Shown in pieces: positions 42,222-54,975 of a DNA stretch of 64,000 bases; position 1 is the stretch's first letter, and every line of letters begins with the position of its first letter. Under the pieces are notes generated by a model. It saw only the letters and a program-made list of their open reading frames with translations, did not search any database and had not been told where the DNA came from. Origin of the DNA: Tetrahymena elliotti 4EA. Taxonomy: Eukaryota; Ciliophora; Oligohymenophorea; Hymenostomatida; Tetrahymenidae. The translations under genes and the position numbers were made by a program. The stretch is from NCBI GenBank assembly GCA_000231825.2, contig JH720300.1:422178-486177 (forward strand), given 5' to 3'.

Positions 42222-45200
42222 TCAATCTTTCTTTTTAGAAAAAGCATCTTCATTTTAAGCTACTTCTTCGTATACTTCTGGAGAGAAGAAATAGGTTACA
42301 TTGCTGGGATCTTTATTTTTAAGATATCCCTATCTATTTTAATTAGCTTCAAAAGTAAAATTTTTAACTTGAGAGCTGCTGATAAAAGGGAAAAGGATTT
42401 GCTTTTTGAATTTCTAAAACTTTTATTTAATTCTTGCTTGATAGGTCTTCAAATGAGTTTCTCCTTTAATAGCATTGCTAATAGAGTCGAATTGCTACTT
42501 TTTGACAGTCTTGATTTCTATTCTCTTATCCAATTCATTTATAGGATACAGAATGTCAGAATCATGAAAAATTTATATCAAAAACTTCTCTGTAAGTGAT
42601 TTAAAATCATTTTCTTCAATAACTTTTTTAAAAATAAATTTAAATTACCAAATGAATCATATCAAATAAAGAAATAAGAATAAACTTTTATCTAATAATC
42701 TTAATTAGAATAATAATATTTACTAATTTTTATCACATTAGAATGTAAAAAAAAACAAATTTTTTTAAGTTTAAAATAAAAAAGTTAACTTAAATCCATT
42801 TTCAATCAAAATTATTTTTTGAGATTAACTTAAATTTTATCCTTTCTTAATTTCTTCTTTAGCATTTTTTATGCAATTAAGAATTTTCAATTAAAACTTA
42901 AAATTTAAAAATGTAAATTTTGAATTCTAAAAGCAATTTACCTAAGTTTTTAAAAACCCAATTCATTTTTCTCTATTCTATAAACTGTTTTGTCATATTT
43001 TCACATTCGCTAAAAACAGCTGACAATTCTTCTGATGTGAATTTTATGTTGCACTTAGGAAGCTTAGGAAATTTTTTCATTCTTTCTGAGACTTATTTCT
43101 ATAGGATAGATTATAATTAGCTGATGTTCTAGCTGACGAATTAATTAGAGCTTTAATGTAATTCGTAATGTCTTTTGAATAAAATTAAAGACATATTGAC
43201 TTTTTTTTTTAATGAACAAAAAATATTAATTACTTGAAAAGAATCCTTGAGAATTCTTCATATTCATTCTAAGGTCCTTGAATTTTACTTTGGAGTCTTC
43301 TCTTGTACTCATTTAATTCTGTCATTTCTAAGTGAGCTCTCATCTAAAATAAAATTTAAAAATAAAAATCTATTATTTTTTGGATATAAGTTTGATTACT
43401 AAGAACTTGACATCTTCAAGATTCATAGAGTAGGAATATTATCTAGTAACACCAGTTCCTCTAACTTTCCAGGCAATAAAAGTATCTATTTCAGGTTAAC
43501 GTCCAATTTTCTTGGTTACATGGTACATAATTTAATCACTTATTATGGTCAAAATTTTTCTAAAGTAAGCAAACACAGCACTAACAAGAGCAATGAAAGG
43601 ATGGATAAATATCATACTCAAAATACTGACTAAAATTTCAAAGAGACCTATTAATAATTCAAATGCGCCTCTGACAATAGGAAGTCTTTCAAATGTTTAA
43701 TATTTTTACACATAAATTGGGTATGAAATATTGCAATTTCTTGTAGGTGAATCGAAATCCCACAAAAATATATGATAAAGCCATCTGAATACCAAAGTGA
43801 CAGGAATCCAAAGCCAACTTGTAATTGCTAAAAGAAAACTAGTGAGGCAGTTTAAAACTATTAGAATAGGCATGCAAATACCAACCAAAAATAGTGCAAC
43901 AAAAAGGAATCTAAATACATAGCATTCGATGTACTTAAAAACTCTAGCTAAGTTTTTACCAAACAAGCCTCTATCAGGCAATGCTTCAAAATCATCAATA
44001 GTCTTTTGTATTCCACTCAATGTTTTTTTCAATATTAATGAATAAGGATAATAGTCTCCTAAGCTACGTTCTTTCCCTGTGTGATAATCAACATACTTAA
44101 TTTTGTTTTAAAAATTGTTCAAAAATTTGTCAAATTTACAAATGAAAATTAATCAATTTTTCTCCAATTCAAATTTGTTGCTTTAAGCAAAAGATTAATT
44201 TTCAAAAGAAAAAAAATGAAGATTGACTGATTACATTTCCCTTAGAGAATGGCTAAGTGTAAAAGAGAGACTTGAGACCAAATTAACCATTGATGAGATT
44301 TTGAGATAAATTTATGAACACATTAATTGTCCAGACCTTATATCTAATGATTTGGAGTACTATTCTCCATCCAAAATAATCAGTTTATGTTGTGTATTCT
44401 TTGCCTTTTTCATATTCATAATATAGATCCCCATTATAACTTTTTTTCTATATTATTTTAAAGGGAGGCATGTATTTCTAGAATGTGGTGAATACTCTAG
44501 AAGGAGTAGTGCTTTATTTCTAGATTCTTTTGTAGTTATCTTAATAGATTTATTTATAAGCTTGCTAAAATTCTGTGAAACGAACAAAAAGGATAATTTC
44601 ACTTTTTAAGCCTTTTTGAGCCAATTCTTTTAATATTTTTTGATTGCAATCAACAACTAATTACTCAATAATAGGTTGCATTTATTCTTTTAAAACTCTT
44701 GATTTCCATAGTTCTACTCTAGACTTTATTGGGTGTTTTTCTTTTATTTGTTAAAGTATCTCACTTTATTTTTGAGATATTTAGTTATTTAATTCATAGT
44801 AATAGCGATTGGTTATTTAAGTAGCTTAAATCAAATTAATTAAATGCTATTAGACATCTTTTTCTTTGATATAAGTACCACTCTAAATTAATTAAAAGAG
44901 ATATTTTTGCTTCTCTTAAAATATCTCCATCAAAGCTTCATCTTCATTTTTTTCTGATTTTTCAAACTCTTTTATTTTCTCTGCTTAGAACTTGGTAGCC
45001 CACTCATCAAAATTAGTACTCAGAAGATTAAAATCACACACTATGTTTTCAAATTCCTTTATTTGTTACTAATTTAGATCAAATTTGTTCTAATCCCTAT
45101 AATACTAAGCCTTAAACAAGAATTCAAAGAAAGAAACACGCAATTATTAATGATGCTGCTTGAGAGTGGTTTTCATTCTCTCCTTAAGTATTTCATTAAT

Positions 45201-46037
45201 GATTTAGGATTTTGTGTAAATCTCAACTTTCTTCATACCAAATGTAAGATTTAATGCCTTTGAGAAAAGAGATAAAATGGTGTAGAATCCATCAACAAGA
45301 TTAGGATTTACAAATTAATGCTTAAAGAAGTAGTTTCTTGCAAATTTAGGAGCAATTCTGCATTTGATTTGCATCAATTAATGCCATGCCACTCCAAGAG
45401 CTTAATAGAAACCTTTTGTTATTTATTCTTCTCCTCTAATGATCCAGTCATTAATTTTCCATGTAGTAACCTCTCCTTCATTTTTTCCTTTCACTTAGAA
45501 TTCACCTTTCTAATAATATTGATAGATTTTTGATATTAAATTATTAATAATTGTAATATTGCTAAGAGATTTATTAATCTTTTTATTTCTTTTATTGATC
45601 ATTTTAGAATTATTGATCATGAATTCAATTAAGAAATATAAATTGATTAAATAATTAAGATTTAGTAAAAATACCTATTTAATCTACAAGCATTGTTCAG
45701 GAGTTAATTTTTTCATTTCATAAGTGTTAATCTATTCCTTAGGTTAAAAGAATTGAATTGGAGCTTCATTACCAGTAAAAATAGTAGAAGGCAACTTGAA
45801 CTACCAGTTGTCAGCATTATCCCATGTATAGAGATGAGTTTCAAGTACTTTATCTATTTACTCTACTAGATTTTGAATGTCCTTATTGCTACTTTCCAAT
45901 TCTTTTCTACTTGAGTAATAGAGTTTTGAAGGCTTCACCTAAGACTTAGTTGGGAGATTGTAAACACTATCATCATCTAAGCAGAAAGGAATTTCATTAC
46001 TTTCTTTAAGATTTTTAGCAGTTTAATCGTTTTCCAT
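42222..46037 (-). CDS. Multi-exon membrane protein of unknown function
   Basis: Six exons (45675-46037, 44235-45509, 43400-44095, 43234-43343, 42942-43150, 42222-42589) close in phase to 1,006 residues. Introns are 165, 139, 56, 83 and 352 nt. Residues 1-545 are soluble and charged, with a helical, Gln/Lys/Glu-rich middle (KEFEKSEKNEDEALMEIF). Exon 3 holds the membrane part, at least four hydrophobic stretches between about 590 and 720 (for example FLFVALFLVGICMPILIVL and LVSILSMIFIHPFIALVSA), preceded by the segment DYHTGKERSLGDYYPYS. The C-terminal 220 residues are again soluble and basic. No signal peptide precedes it. I do not recognise the family; it looks like an internal or plasma-membrane protein with large cytosolic arms at both ends, possibly lineage-specific. 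Confidence 0.88.
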
Positions 46038-49000
46038 TTTTTTATTGAATCTTCCTTTTAATGTTTTATTTTATTATTACAGATTAACTTTACTAAATGC
46101 AAATTTAATTAAATTTTTACAATTCCTTTATGATGTTTCTTATTGATTTCTCACTCTCTATTCACAAAATTCTTTCTATTTTTATTTTTATTAAAAACCT
46201 AGAGAAGAATAAGTGATGACATAATCAATTATTTATTATAGATAGACAGACATATTAATTAAAAGCATATATGAGCTTAACATTATTACTGAGTAGAATC
46301 TTTTTTTGTTTTATCAAATCTGAATTCTTTCTTAAATTTATCTGATATCTTATCATATTAATAATTAGGATAATTATACTTAGGTCAGTATATGCAGATA
46401 TAGATTTAGGATACTGATGGTATATCAACTATTATAGTAATATTACTTAAGTTTTTAGATATTTAATAACAACTCTGAAAGACTTATGTAAATATTTCTA
46501 TATTGCATTAATAATTAATATTAACTATCTTTTTAATTATATTAATTTATTAATAAATTTATTAGTATCTTCTTAAATGTAGTAAGAGTAAATATAATTC
46601 TATTTTCATAAAAAGAGTTATTTTAAACATAAAATTCATTGATTCAAGATATTTTTAATTATTTATTTCATAAAGATTTTCACCAAAAAGATTTATACAT
46701 TTTTATTTATTTTGTAGAGATTTTATGATGACAGTAGAGAGATTTTGCTACTAAAATACCTTTATCTAAGGTTAAAAATAAATTCTGTCAAAACCTTTTT
46801 TTATTACGAATAAATGATTTAAGTTTAAATGTGTTTTTAAATTTTAAATTAAATATTTATATCTAATAAACATTTTTAAATTCATGAAAAGTTATGATAG
46901 AAAATATTTTCAGTCTCTTTTTATTTTTTAGAGTTTTATAAAATCACTTTTTCTATCAAAAAATGATAGAAAGTGTAAATAAATCTACATAATGATTTTG
47001 GAAAGAAAAATCAAAAATATCTTTTAAGATTTATTCACAAAAATAGGTGAAATCTATCAAATTTAAGATCTTAAGCAGGTTAAAAATATATTCTATGAAA
47101 ATCTTTTTTATAGATGATTTAAGTTTAAATATGTTTTAATATAAAATAAAAAAAGTAATCTAAAAAGAATCCTTATCTTTGTAAAGATAAAATATTTTCT
47201 GGAAAACATTTTTTTGAAGAATTTCACAAAATGATTGTAAATTATTCAAAATTAATAGAGAACAAACAATTTATTTACTTTTAAATATTCCTTATTTAAA
47301 ATCCTTCCTTAGGAAAGAAAAGCAAAAAATATCTTTGAAGAACTCTAACATATTCTAAATAATTAATTTAATATTGATTCTATTTTCAACTTGGATTGGA
47401 TTAAATTTGGTTTGTTTCACTAATTTTGAGATTACTTTCTCTATCAAAAATCTTTTAGAATATATTAAAGAAAATAAATCCAGCTTAAATATATAAAAAA
47501 GAAATTTTTAAAACAGATAAAAGCAAAGATGGTTTAGAATAGAAATAATGTTAAACTCTATATTGTTATTTTAATTAACCTTGAAAAAATCTATTTTTAA
47601 AGATTTCAAGATTTTTATCAAATAAAAAAATTTTTTTCATAATCTTTACTATCAGAAAGTAGCAGTGTCAAAAAAAGTATCCTTTTAATCAACTTCAAAA
47701 TCAATTTTAATTTAAAAAATTTATTATTTGATTATTAGAGAGTAAAAAGAAGGTTAATTATTTTAATTTTATATAATTTGATTTTATTTTAGCACTATTA
47801 TTTGCTGCGTTAAAGTAGATATTTTTTAATTTATTGAAGTGGAGTGTTAATATTAGAAAGACCTACAATGACAAACAAAACAAGTAAATGAGAAATATAA
47901 ATTGTTTATCTCTTAATAAGAATTGAAATAGTTATAATTAAATTTAGATTTAAATAATAGAAGTTATTTTTGTTAACGATTTCACTCAGTATTTATGAAG
48001 TTATTTCTCAGAACTTATCATATTAGCTTAATTGAAGATGAGTAAGTAGTGCAATTTGGTTTAGGATATATTATAAATAACCAATAAGACATAAATTAAT
48101 GATACACTTGTCAATGTATTCTATCTTAATATTAGTGAGTATGGGTTCTATGTTATCTAGGTAGATGATATATAGCTTTTGAATCAGCTTTGTATTATAG
48201 TTGGTTTAAAAGAATGCATTGAAGTTAGATTTATAGAATTATAGATAGATTGATTGGTTGTTTACTTCATGTCATATACTAAATTAAAAATATATAATAT
48301 ATTAGAGATGAGTGTTAGATAGATTTTTTTAATGTCAAATACTATTTTATTATTAAAAAAATTTATTAAATTCTTTTACTTATCCTTAACTTTAAAATAT
48401 TAAATTGGTTTTATTGGCTTTTTATTTGTTATTTTAGATTAAGTAAATTGAAATTAAAAATATCTTACACATCATCATCACAACCGGCTATATATTTAAA
48501 TAAAAAAATGGTAAATATAAATATAATAATAGAAATTTAGACTAAAAGCTCAGCTAACCTTTTTCAATATCTTAAGATGATATTTTAAGTAGAAAATTCT
48601 TGAAAGATATGCATTAAAATTTAATGATTTTTATACAGAAAGATAATGGCAATTTAAAAATCCAGAAAAGAAAAGAAATAAACGAATAGGTTTTTCATTC
48701 TTTTAATTAAATTATGAATTAATTAAATAATAAGCAAGTAATTAATTACCAATGCACTCAAGCTAGTCAAGCATAAAACTATTAGAGAAGAATACAAATT
48801 CAGGATTAGCTTTACTTAAAGTTAATAGCGATGTTTATTTCAATGACACTTCAAAATTTCTATATATTTAATGCATAAAAATAAATTAGTTGTTGTTGCT
48901 AAATTATTTTGAGTTCAATAGGATTTCAAATGTGCCATCTTTGACAAGCAGACATATTATTTAAATTCTAAATAATATGTCTATTGCATTCAAAATACTA

Positions 49001-49641
49001 AATTAAATAATCAAATATGTTTTTTATCACATTTTTTAAGTGCTTATACTATACTTAGGCATTGAATATACTAAATTAATGCTTTTATTAAAACTTTAAC
49101 ACTTCTAAAAGGATCTACAAGAATTTGCTAAGCGGAATATCCCTCTCATTTACTCTTACTAAATATACTTTTCTTAGTTTATCTTAAATTATTTTTAACT
49201 AATTATTTATTTTCAAGATATTCTCAAAATACCATTCAATTTATCATTAAATAAAAACCAACTCTCTTAAATTTCAAATTTCATCTTTTTGATACACTTC
49301 TCTTCATTCAAAATACCTCAATATTTAAGCCATCAAAGTATTTATTTTAAATATTTTTGATACATTTCGAATTGCTTTATAACAAAAATGTATTAATTTT
49401 CTTTCTTCATAAAACCCTAATTTTAATAAATAAACAGAAAATTTTGAGCTACTAGAATTAAAAACTTAAAATTATTTTTTTAAATTTATTATTTAAACTG
49501 TATTTTATCAATGAAAACAATAAAATGTATTTAAATGAAAATTTGTAAAATTGTATTGTATCTTACACAATAGATTGAGAAATATTTGAACAACACTAAT
49601 TAATACCCATTTTTTAAATTAAATTTTAGTAGGGTAAAAAC
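46038..49641. other. Gene-poor A/T-rich region with diverged repeats
   Basis: This is the longest stretch without a convincing gene. A plus-strand frame at 48624-48944 (106 residues) is open but unremarkable. Two related segments about 310 bp apart share a ggttaaaaata...gatttaagtttaaat pattern (46769-46840 and 47079-47140). Upstream regulation of the LRR gene at 49642 must lie in its right end. It could include a non-genic eliminated-type sequence if the DNA is micronuclear, which the sequence alone cannot settle. Confidence 0.35.
46769..47140. repeat. Pair of diverged direct repeats
   Basis: A segment of about 70 bp at 46769-46840 and another at 47079-47140 share the order ggttaaaaata, attct, a-rich, ctttttt, gatttaagtttaaat and gtttt, with several mismatches and a short indel. 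Their spacing of about 310 bp suggests an old duplication in gene-poor DNA. Confidence 0.5.
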
Positions 49642-51417
49642 ATGGAGGAAGGTTATGCAATTAAGTTAATATACAGTTATACACTGTATCTTCCTTATAA
49701 ATTGATAATTTAATTTGATAAAATTATGAAAAAATAAAATAACATTATAAATAATAAACCAGAATCAGCACTGATAAGTAAAAAGTAAAAAAGAAAAAAA
49801 TGATGATAAATTAGAAAAGATATTTTAAAGACCTAGAAGATGTAATCATTAATTTTTATATGAGTAATATGCATTTATTCTTTATATCAAACTAGTTTTT
49901 AGACTATCATCTAACTTCTATTACAAATATTTTCATTAACTTTAAGTAACAATTTTTTCAACAAATAATAATTAAATTGATCTTTCTTGAAAGTGGAAAT
50001 TAAATTTTAGATACTGGGACAAAAACCTTTGGGTCTGCTTTAGCAAATTTTGTTGATCTCTAAAATTTAGAACTTAGCCTAAGGTAATTAGAAGTTTTAA
50101 GTCTTTATTCTTTTTATAACTTAAAATAAAAAATAATCAAAATATTTTAATAATTGTTTTTTATTCCAAAATATTATTTTATTTTATTTATCAAAAATAA
50201 AAGTTCTAATTAAATTAGCTCTGAAGGAGTTTTAAATATTAGTTAAGCTATAATAAAACTTGTTAAGCTCTCTTCTTTAAAAATTATTCTTTTGTAATAT
50301 TTTAATTTTTTAATAAATTTTTAACGAAATTATTTATTTTATTTATTTCACATTCAAATCTTCAAAGTTTCATAATAATTCTATGTCTTCCAGTTAAAAT
50401 TTCATAATTAAATAACCTATTCAAAAATTTTAAAGCAATAATCAAATTGATGATGAGGGTGTCTTGAACATAAGTGAAGCAATTTCAAAAAACTCTCAAC
50501 TCTCAAATTTGGTTCTTGATTTAGGGTAGATTTTTACATTAAATTTGAAATTTATCAAAAAATAATTTATATTTAAATTTTGATTGCTTCCTTTCCTTTA
50601 CTTTATGAATGACAGAATAAAATATATTAGTTTGAGAACTTTTTATTTTCCTTCAATTTAATTTTTAGTTAAAAAAAACTATTAAAGAGATAACAAAATA
50701 AGTGATAATGGGGCATAAAACTTTAGCTAAGTTTTAAATAGTTGCACTAATCTAAGTAAACTGATTCTAAACTTTGGGTAGGAATTATATTTATACTGGT
50801 TTGAGTATTTAGTAGATATGTATTTTCTTACTAATTCTTCTTGAACCATTTTTAAATAAATCTAAATTTTTTAATTATATTTTTAAAGTTACAATACAAT
50901 TACAGATGAAGGGATAACAAATTTAAGCTCTGCTTTTAAAAACCTTAACAGTCTCTATTATTTAATGATTTGTTTAATGTAAAACATCTGATATTTTTTT
51001 AATTAAACTGTTTATTTAAAAATTTTGATAAATATTTTATTGCTTTTTAGATTTTATTTTTTTCACAATTTCAAACAAATTTTAATTTTGATTAAAAGAG
51101 ATAATAAAATAAATGAAAAAGGGACTTTAAATTTAATATCAGCTCTAGCTTCTTGTAAAAATATTAGCTATTTTAACCTAAACATTCAGTAAAATTATAT
51201 TTAGTTTTTTTTTTTATTAATCTTTAGTTTCTTAGATTATTTGATTGTTTTACCCAAAATATTTGCAAATATGATTGTATTTTTTAAGATTTTGTGTTTA
51301 ATTTAAGTTCATTAAATAAAATATAGATATAATGGAATAAATGAAGAATCATTTTTTAAATTAAAAAGTAAAATTAGTAAATTTAAAAGATTAGTTTTAA
51401 AAAGAATCTTATTGTGA
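49642..51417 (+). CDS. Leucine-rich-repeat protein with one 30-residue repeat per 90-nt exon
   Basis: Exons 49642-49777, 50011-50083, 50436-50525, 50688-50777, 50889-50978, 51099-51188 and 51327-51417 total 660 nt and 219 residues to TGA. Four consecutive exons are exactly 90 nt and each encodes one repeat: NNQIDDEGVLNISEAISKN, DNKISDNGAQNFSQVLNS, YNTITDEGITNLSSAFKN and DNKINEKGTLNLISALAS. Introns between repeats are GT-AG and always phase 2, cutting just after the L-x-L strand. The first exon (MEEGYAIKLIYS) joins in phase 1 and is the least certain. The product would be a small cytosolic LRR scaffold with no other domain. The architecture matches the minus-strand LRR gene at 1096-2917, so both probably come from one family expanded by exon duplication. 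Confidence 0.68.
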
Positions 51418-52754
51418 TTTAACTTTGGTTATTAATTTGTATTGTATGTTTTTTTTTACTAAAATAGTTCATTTATCTAATAGAATCAATTAATTATTTG
51501 TTCCAAATTTTTATTCTCTGATAATAATTTTTTTATAGTAAAAAATTCTTAAATGAAAAAGATTAGTTTCTTAAAAATATTTCTATGACTAATTTTTTAT
51601 TATGTTTTTATTTTTACTAAAATATTAATTTAATTTTATAGAATGAATGAATTTCTGTTGCAGATTTTTGTTTTGTGGAGGTTCATTGAATAAATATTAT
51701 TAAAAACCAACTTTAAAATGATTTAAAGAACTAGAATGGAAATATTTTATTTAAAATTCTTCCACTACTAACTAATTAGTATATATAAATTTATCTTATA
51801 GAGAAACAGTACCTTTAATATTTAATCTAAGAATCTTAGAATTTGCTAGTAAAATAAAATCTTATTTGTTTTCGTCCTCAATAATTAAATATTTTTTTAT
51901 TTTTAATTTTACTTTAGAAATTTATTCAAGGTTTTTAAATTATTTTAAATATTTTAATAGTGATTATTGATAAGTCATATTCAAAAAATATGATAATTTT
52001 TGGGGTCGAGCAGAAAGAACTTCCAAAATATTTTTAAAATTAAAATCAATGACCAAAACTGTATATTTTTAATATATCCAAGAATACTTAAAATTCTATC
52101 CTCCCATTATATTTTGTAATAAGATGATGGTGTAATAACCTATAAAATTAGATTTATTTTAAAGATATTGCTGATATTATCCAATAACATTGTTTGTAAA
52201 AAATTCTTAGATGATTCAGAATTTAATAGACATCTGATCTTATTAATTAGTATGAGTTTCTTTTTATTAACATTTTCATAAATAATTTTTTCATAACAAT
52301 TCATAAAATAAAAATGTTAATTTCATTAAAGTTGAAAAAGAATTTAAACATTTTAAAAATATTTGAATTTTTAAGATAAAAATAGAAATGGCATTTTTCT
52401 AAATAATCAAAACTGTTATGTTATTGAATAAAAGACACATTGAATTGAGTATATGGATAGATATATGTTAAAAAATGAATAAAACATCTTAATTATATTG
52501 ATTAAATGAAATAAAAGATGGTTTTTGAATAAATAAAAGTTAATGTGTTTTTATATTAGAGATTGTTAAACATATAAAAAAAATATTGATTATTCCATTG
52601 AAAAATAAACAAATAGAAGCATAAATGCAAATGAAGTTTTGGAGTTTGATTTTAATTAGATTTTGCTTGATTGATTTTGAATATAATTTAATTGCAAATA
52701 CATTAATTAGAAAAAATAAATTACAAAAAGAAAAAGTACAAAATTTGATAAAAA
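51418..52754. other. Intergenic stretch with possible exon relics
   Basis: Downstream of the LRR gene the motif tttttactaaaat followed by an attag/atag-type acceptor recurs near 51455 and 51620, like the intron ends of the preceding gene. These may be relics of further LRR exons, but no repeat consensus is readable after them. No other gene is seen. Confidence 0.35.
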
Positions 52755-53304
52755 ATGAGCTTCTAGGTAAACTGTTTTGATTTTTAAGATAGCATGTTCA
52801 TTATTATTGTAATAAAAATTAAGACAACTGACTCTAAAAAGGAAGAATTCAGAAAATATTTAGAAAAGGCTGGTGTTGTTGACCAATTAACAAGAGTTTT
52901 AGTAGGATTATACGAAGAACCCAATAAGCCTAATAATGCAGTTGAGTAAGATTTGAATATTTTAAATTTTTAAATGAAACTATTTCAAATGAAATTAAAA
53001 TTTACATTTAACTTTCTTGCGAATGTGTAAAATGGTTATTTATTCGTTTATTTAATAAAAAGTTACATCAAGAAATATTTGGGCTCTCCAACCGACATAG
53101 ATGTTGAAAGATTGTAAGTTGAATATGAAAAGCTTAAAGACGAAAATTTAAGATTAAAAAAGACAGTAGAAGAACTCAAAAAAGAAGTAAATTTATTCCC
53201 TTTTCAGTTCATCAATGACACATAGCAATACTTTTATTCAATATGTATTCATATACTCTTTTAATTTAAAATAGCTTGAATAATTGAAGCCTGAAGACAA
53301 TTGA
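52755..53304 (+). CDS. MYCBP/AMY-1 homologue
   Basis: Four exons (52755-52766, 52824-52945, 53063-53186, 53275-53304) give 95 residues, close to the 103 of human MYCBP. The first exon is only 12 nt (ATG AGC TTC TAG, M-S-F-Q). It gives SKKEEFRKYLEKAGVVDQL, then LVGLYEEPNKPNNAVDYIKKYLG split by an intron, a good match to the family signature RxYLEKxGVLDxLTKVLVxLYEEPxKPxxALDFLKxHLG. The C-terminal third is the family's coiled coil (DVERLQVEYEKLKDENLRL). Known members bind AKAPs and, in Chlamydomonas, sit in the central-pair apparatus of the flagellum (FAP174), so a ciliary adaptor role is expected. Introns are 57, 117 and 88 nt. An ATG at 52794 would give an alternative, unlikely hydrophobic start. 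Confidence 0.9.
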
Positions 53305-54429
53305 GAAGTGATTACTATAAATTAGAGCATGAAAATAAAAAATATATAACTTATAACAAGGATCATAACAAGCAACCCAAAACAATCAAAAAGCTAAAAC
53401 AATTGAAAAGCAGACAATAAATTCACTTAAAAATAAATTAATATAGCATTAGCGATGATAAAAATAAAATAAATTCTAGATTAAATGTGGATATCATAAA
53501 CCAATTAATACAATTTTCTAAATTCTATTAAACAAGTATTTTTTTGTTTCATCAAAAACCCTGTATGTACGTATGTATCTGCTATGATCTTGTTATTATT
53601 CCTTCAAAAGTTTTCTCTTTAACCAAATTAAATAAATTTTCAAAACTTTTTAAATATCTTAAAAAATACTCAATATGAACAAGTATTCTTCATAGTTTTT
53701 AAATTTGTCAAATATTTAGCATTTTTAACAATATTTCTAAATGAAAGTAACATTTTAATGCATGACAAACCATGATAATAATATTTTTAATAAAAAGAAA
53801 TATTTTAAGCTAATTTGGAGCCATAGCTATTAATTATCAAGATCTTTAAATAAATTGCTTATTTTCATTTGATTTAAATAATAATTTTTTGTTATTTTTT
53901 TTGATGAAATATCTTTTTATTTCTAGTTTATTTGTAAATATTTTTTAGATTAAATATTTTATTTTTTCAATTCAAAATAGCTTTTTTTTCACTTAGTTAT
54001 CATCTATTTTTTTAAATAGTAACTTATTCAAGACTTAAATTTATGGAGAAATACATTTTATTTTTAATACATTTGTTCATAGATTCATTTAAAATGATTA
54101 AATAAATATTTGAATTGAAGACACTACTTGATACTACTGATTTACTTTGGTTTGTGTCCATAAATATACATAAGCATGTCTAAAAAAAATAAACAGTCTA
54201 AAAGTAGTCACAATTAAATTTTCTTAAAATTTAAATATTTAATTAACCATAATTATTAATTAATTTTGTAATTTAGAAAAAATCTAGAAGAAAGAAGAAA
54301 AGCAAAAAGAGTTTTAAATAACAAATAATATAAATATTTCTAAGATAGTTACTGCAAGCATAGCTTAGTAGTTTAGTATTATTATAAAAATAAACTAGGG
54401 GAGTAGGTTAGCATAAAGATTAGTTATTT
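53305..54429. other. Intergenic stretch
   Basis: A/T-rich spacer. A plus-strand frame from ATG 54176 (MSKKNKQSKSSHNQ) overlaps the start region of the RING gene in another frame; it could be an upstream exon or a 5' leader, but I could not join it in phase. Confidence 0.4.
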
Positions 54430-54975
54430 ATGATATTAGTTTTTCTTTCTATATATATTATCCATGCTCTGCTTTTGATATTTTTGATTTAGTATTTTTT
54501 TACTGATATGATTATGTATATATGCACTATTATATATTATTCTTCAGAGTTTTTGATACATATGGCTTTTGAACTTTAGTAATGGATTGCAGGAGAACAT
54601 ATAATTCTATAATATTTCCTTATATTTCCTAAAGATTATTTAAATTGGTATCTCTCTCCAGTTGAATTTCTGAAAAGCAGTTTTATAGGAAAATAATTTA
54701 TAAAATTTGAGCATATTTATATTATGGTTACACTTACAGTTATCATATGCTATATAATAGATAATATAAGATCTTATAAAAAATTATGTCAGTTAGCAAT
54801 ACATTTAGAAGATTTTGAGTAAACTTGTCCTATTTGCCTTGAAGATCTTATCACACCAAATGAAGAAGTTGAAAGATTAAAGTGTAGCCATTTTTTCCAC
54901 AACTCTTGTTTAAGTAAATGGTTCATGAGTTTAGATACAATTACATGTCCAATATGTAGAAGTAAACTATAATGA
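54430..54975 (+). CDS. Membrane RING-H2 finger protein (probable E3 ubiquitin ligase)
   Basis: A single frame from ATG 54430 to TGA 54973-54975 gives 181 residues. The N-terminal 115 residues hold about three to four hydrophobic segments (ILVFLSIYIIHALLLIFLIQ, then IMYICTIIYY, IILQYFLIF and IMVTLTVIICYII). The last 57 residues form a RING-H2 finger: CPICLED, then LKCSHFFHNSCLSKW and TCPICRSKL, with all eight zinc ligands in C3H2C3 order. Such proteins are E3 ligases anchored in the ER or other endomembranes. The protein ends only four residues after the last Cys pair. The frame is open upstream to about 54285 without an ATG, so an upstream exon is possible and the start is uncertain. The minus-strand ORF across the RING is a shadow. 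Confidence 0.82.

Noticed and set aside
48624..48944. Plus-strand frame of 106 codons in the gene-poor block
   Set aside because: With TGA as the only stop such frames arise by chance; there is no domain, signal peptide or splice context.
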